A DNA stretch of 6,774 nucleotides from Dehalococcoidales bacterium. GTDB taxonomy: Bacteria; Chloroflexota; Dehalococcoidia; Dehalococcoidales; RBG-16-60-22. The notes below the pieces were generated by a model. That model did no database searches. It was not told the DNA's origin and worked only from the letters and a program-made list of their open reading frames with translations. Shown here in pieces: positions 5,569 to 6,774 of this stretch (position 1 is the first letter of the stretch; each line of letters opens with the position of its first letter). Made by a program: the position numbers and the translations under genes. Location: assembly GCA_030628245.1 (NCBI GenBank), contig DAOVRI010000092.1:1-6774 (forward strand), in the 5' to 3' direction.

Positions 5569-6774
5569 TTATTTTCGCCGCTTGCTCATCTTGAACCACG
5601 GATGGAAGCTGATGATGCTGTCGCTGGGCATGGTACGGTGCCCGTCGCCGTTCATGGCCATGTCCATTGCCATGAGGTAATCGGCAATCCGGTCCGGCAG
5701 GAGGAAGTGCTCGCCGACGTATTCTTTGGCTCTCTTGCCGAATGCTTCGGCAGCTTTCCGGTTTTTCAGCAGGTTTATCACCCGGAGTGCCGTTTTCTGC
5801 GGGGTCTCGTAGAAATAGCCGGTATCGCCGTCCCTGATTTGCAGCGGAATAGCGCCCACGTTAGCCGCAATCACCGGCTTGGCCTTCCAGAGCGCCTCCG
5901 TGATGACCAGTCCGAATCCCTCTCTGGTTGACGGCTGCATGATAACATTTGCCGAACGCTGGAGGGCGTTGACTTCCCTCCAGTTTTCCAGGCGATTGTC
6001 AAGCGATAGATGGAGTATATGGACGTCCTCGTCGTTTTTAGTGTCTTCGTATAGCTGGTCAAGAATCCGGGCTCCTTCCGGGTCGTCGGATGCCATGCCG
6101 CCGGCCAGGATGAGCTGGCATTTCTGTTCTTTTCTTACATGGCGGAAGGCGGCAATCGTCCTGTCCAGCCCCTTCCACGGGTCGAACCTGCCTATCTGGG
6201 CGATGATGGGGATGCGACCGTCTATCTCGTACTTGGTAAGCACCTGGTCAATCTCCGACTGGCTGAGCTCGCGGTTTTTCTCGGAGAGGGGGTCGATAAA
6301 GGGCGGTATAATAAAGCTGGGCAGCGGCCAGCGCGTCACGACGTAATGGGCGGCCGAGAATATGGCGGCATCGTACGGTTTTATCCAGTTGGCCATGAAG
6401 TCCCACAGGCCGGGATTGGCGTCCATGGGCGCCTCTTCGATATCGATGTGGCATCTCCAGAGCCAGGTCTTATCCTGTTTCTTGAGGTGGCGGGCCAGGC
6501 CGAGAGGCTGCGGGTCGTTGACCATAATAATATCGGAATCACGGTCGATGATATCGCTGCAAGCGCAATCGGCGATAGTTGAGTAGTAGGCCCTTTCCAT
6601 TTCCTGCGTGAAGGTCCCTTTCATGCCCTGCAGCAGGTTGTGCAGGCCTTTGGTACATTCGAAGAACTCGTCGTTGCCGCTGATAACCTTCCACTCAGTC
6701 TCGACGCCGAGGTTGTTCTGGAAGGGGACGGAACTGTAAAGCATCTCGGCGACACCGCCGCCCTGAGCGGTGGC
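5569..6774 (-). CDS. treT: GT4 glycosyltransferase, trehalose synthase (TreT)-like; 5' end outside window
   Basis: The frame is open to the right edge, so this is the C-terminal 401 residues; the ATG at 6744 is internal. Numbering from the edge, the fragment opens with ATAQGGGVAEML, the N-terminal signature of TreT-type synthases. It continues with WRCHID (106-111), PPFIDPLSEKN (157-167), the donor-site RFDPWKG (196-202), DDPEG (230-234), and REGFGLVITEALWK (284-297) with the E-x7-E pair Glu285/Glu293. TreT forms trehalose from NDP-glucose and glucose and can run in reverse. Length fits the family (about 415 residues), so perhaps 15-40 residues are missing. Acceptor identity cannot be read from sequence; another glucosyl or mannosyl transferase of the same family is possible. 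The gene ends 66 nt before the phosphofructokinase on the same strand with no terminator between, which suggests at least partial cotranscription. Confidence 0.85.
   Translation of the reverse strand, partial: ATAQGGGVAEMLYSSVPFQNNLGVETEWKVISGNDEFFECTKGLHNLLQGMKGTFTQEMERAYYSTIADCACSDIIDRDSDIIMVNDPQPLGLARHLKKQDKTWLWRCHIDIEEAPMDANPGLWDFMANWIKPYDAAIFSAAHYVVTRWPLPSFIIPPFIDPLSEKNRELSQSEIDQVLTKYEIDGRIPIIAQIGRFDPWKGLDRTIAAFRHVRKEQKCQLILAGGMASDDPEGARILDQLYEDTKNDEDVHILHLSLDNRLENWREVNALQRSANVIMQPSTREGFGLVITEALWKAKPVIAANVGAIPLQIRDGDTGYFYETPQKTALRVINLLKNRKAAEAFGKRAKEYVGEHFLLPDRIADYLMAMDMAMNGDGHRTMPSDSIISFHPWFKMSKRRK

Noticed and set aside
6742..6744. ATG as the start of the glycosyltransferase
   Set aside because: The frame continues to the window edge and the upstream residues (QGGGVAE) are part of the conserved TreT N-terminus, so the true start is outside the window.

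Overview
The window carries ordinary bacterial chromosomal genes, tightly packed and moderately GC-rich, with short AT-rich intergenic promoters. Three traits point, as an inference, to a Chloroflexota bacterium, probably a Dehalococcoidia relative: a tiny double-CxxC protein of the DUF5679 type, a long class II aldolase with a non-standard C-terminal motif, and a group III (mixed donor) phosphofructokinase beside a TreT-like glycosyltransferase. No mobile element, CRISPR array, tRNA, rRNA or phage gene was seen.

Region 1 (1-1525, + strand) is the end of a folate-precursor operon. It holds the last codons of a PabB/TrpE-type chorismate-binding enzyme, a glutamine amidotransferase (pabA/trpG) overlapping it by 4 nt, and a class IV PLP enzyme (pabC-like) 3 nt further on. 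The order component I, component II, lyase is that of p-aminobenzoate synthesis: chorismate to aminodeoxychorismate to PABA.

Region 2 (1526-2859) holds argC alone on the - strand, convergent with pabC. A 236-bp divergent promoter region follows. It contains an extended -10 promoter for argC and a good sigma-70-like promoter facing the other way.

Region 3 (2860-3072, + strand) is a self-contained transcription unit for a 46-residue zinc-ribbon-like protein: a consensus -35, a perfect inverted repeat over the -10, a strong Shine-Dalgarno, the gene, and a strong intrinsic terminator.

Region 4 (3090-6774, - strand) is a sugar-phosphate cluster read right to left: a TreT-like trehalose glycosyltransferring synthase (5' end outside the window), a 6-phosphofructokinase and a class II fructose-bisphosphate aldolase. 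Phosphofructokinase and aldolase are consecutive glycolytic steps (F6P to FBP to triose phosphates). The glycosyltransferase would connect nucleotide-sugar or trehalose storage to the same hexose pool.

I see no clearly new biological system. The points most worth checking are the insulated mini zinc-ribbon gene and its operator-like dyad, the mixed donor signature of the phosphofructokinase, the altered phosphate-binding motif and C-terminal extension of the aldolase, and the absence of a Shine-Dalgarno before the phosphofructokinase.
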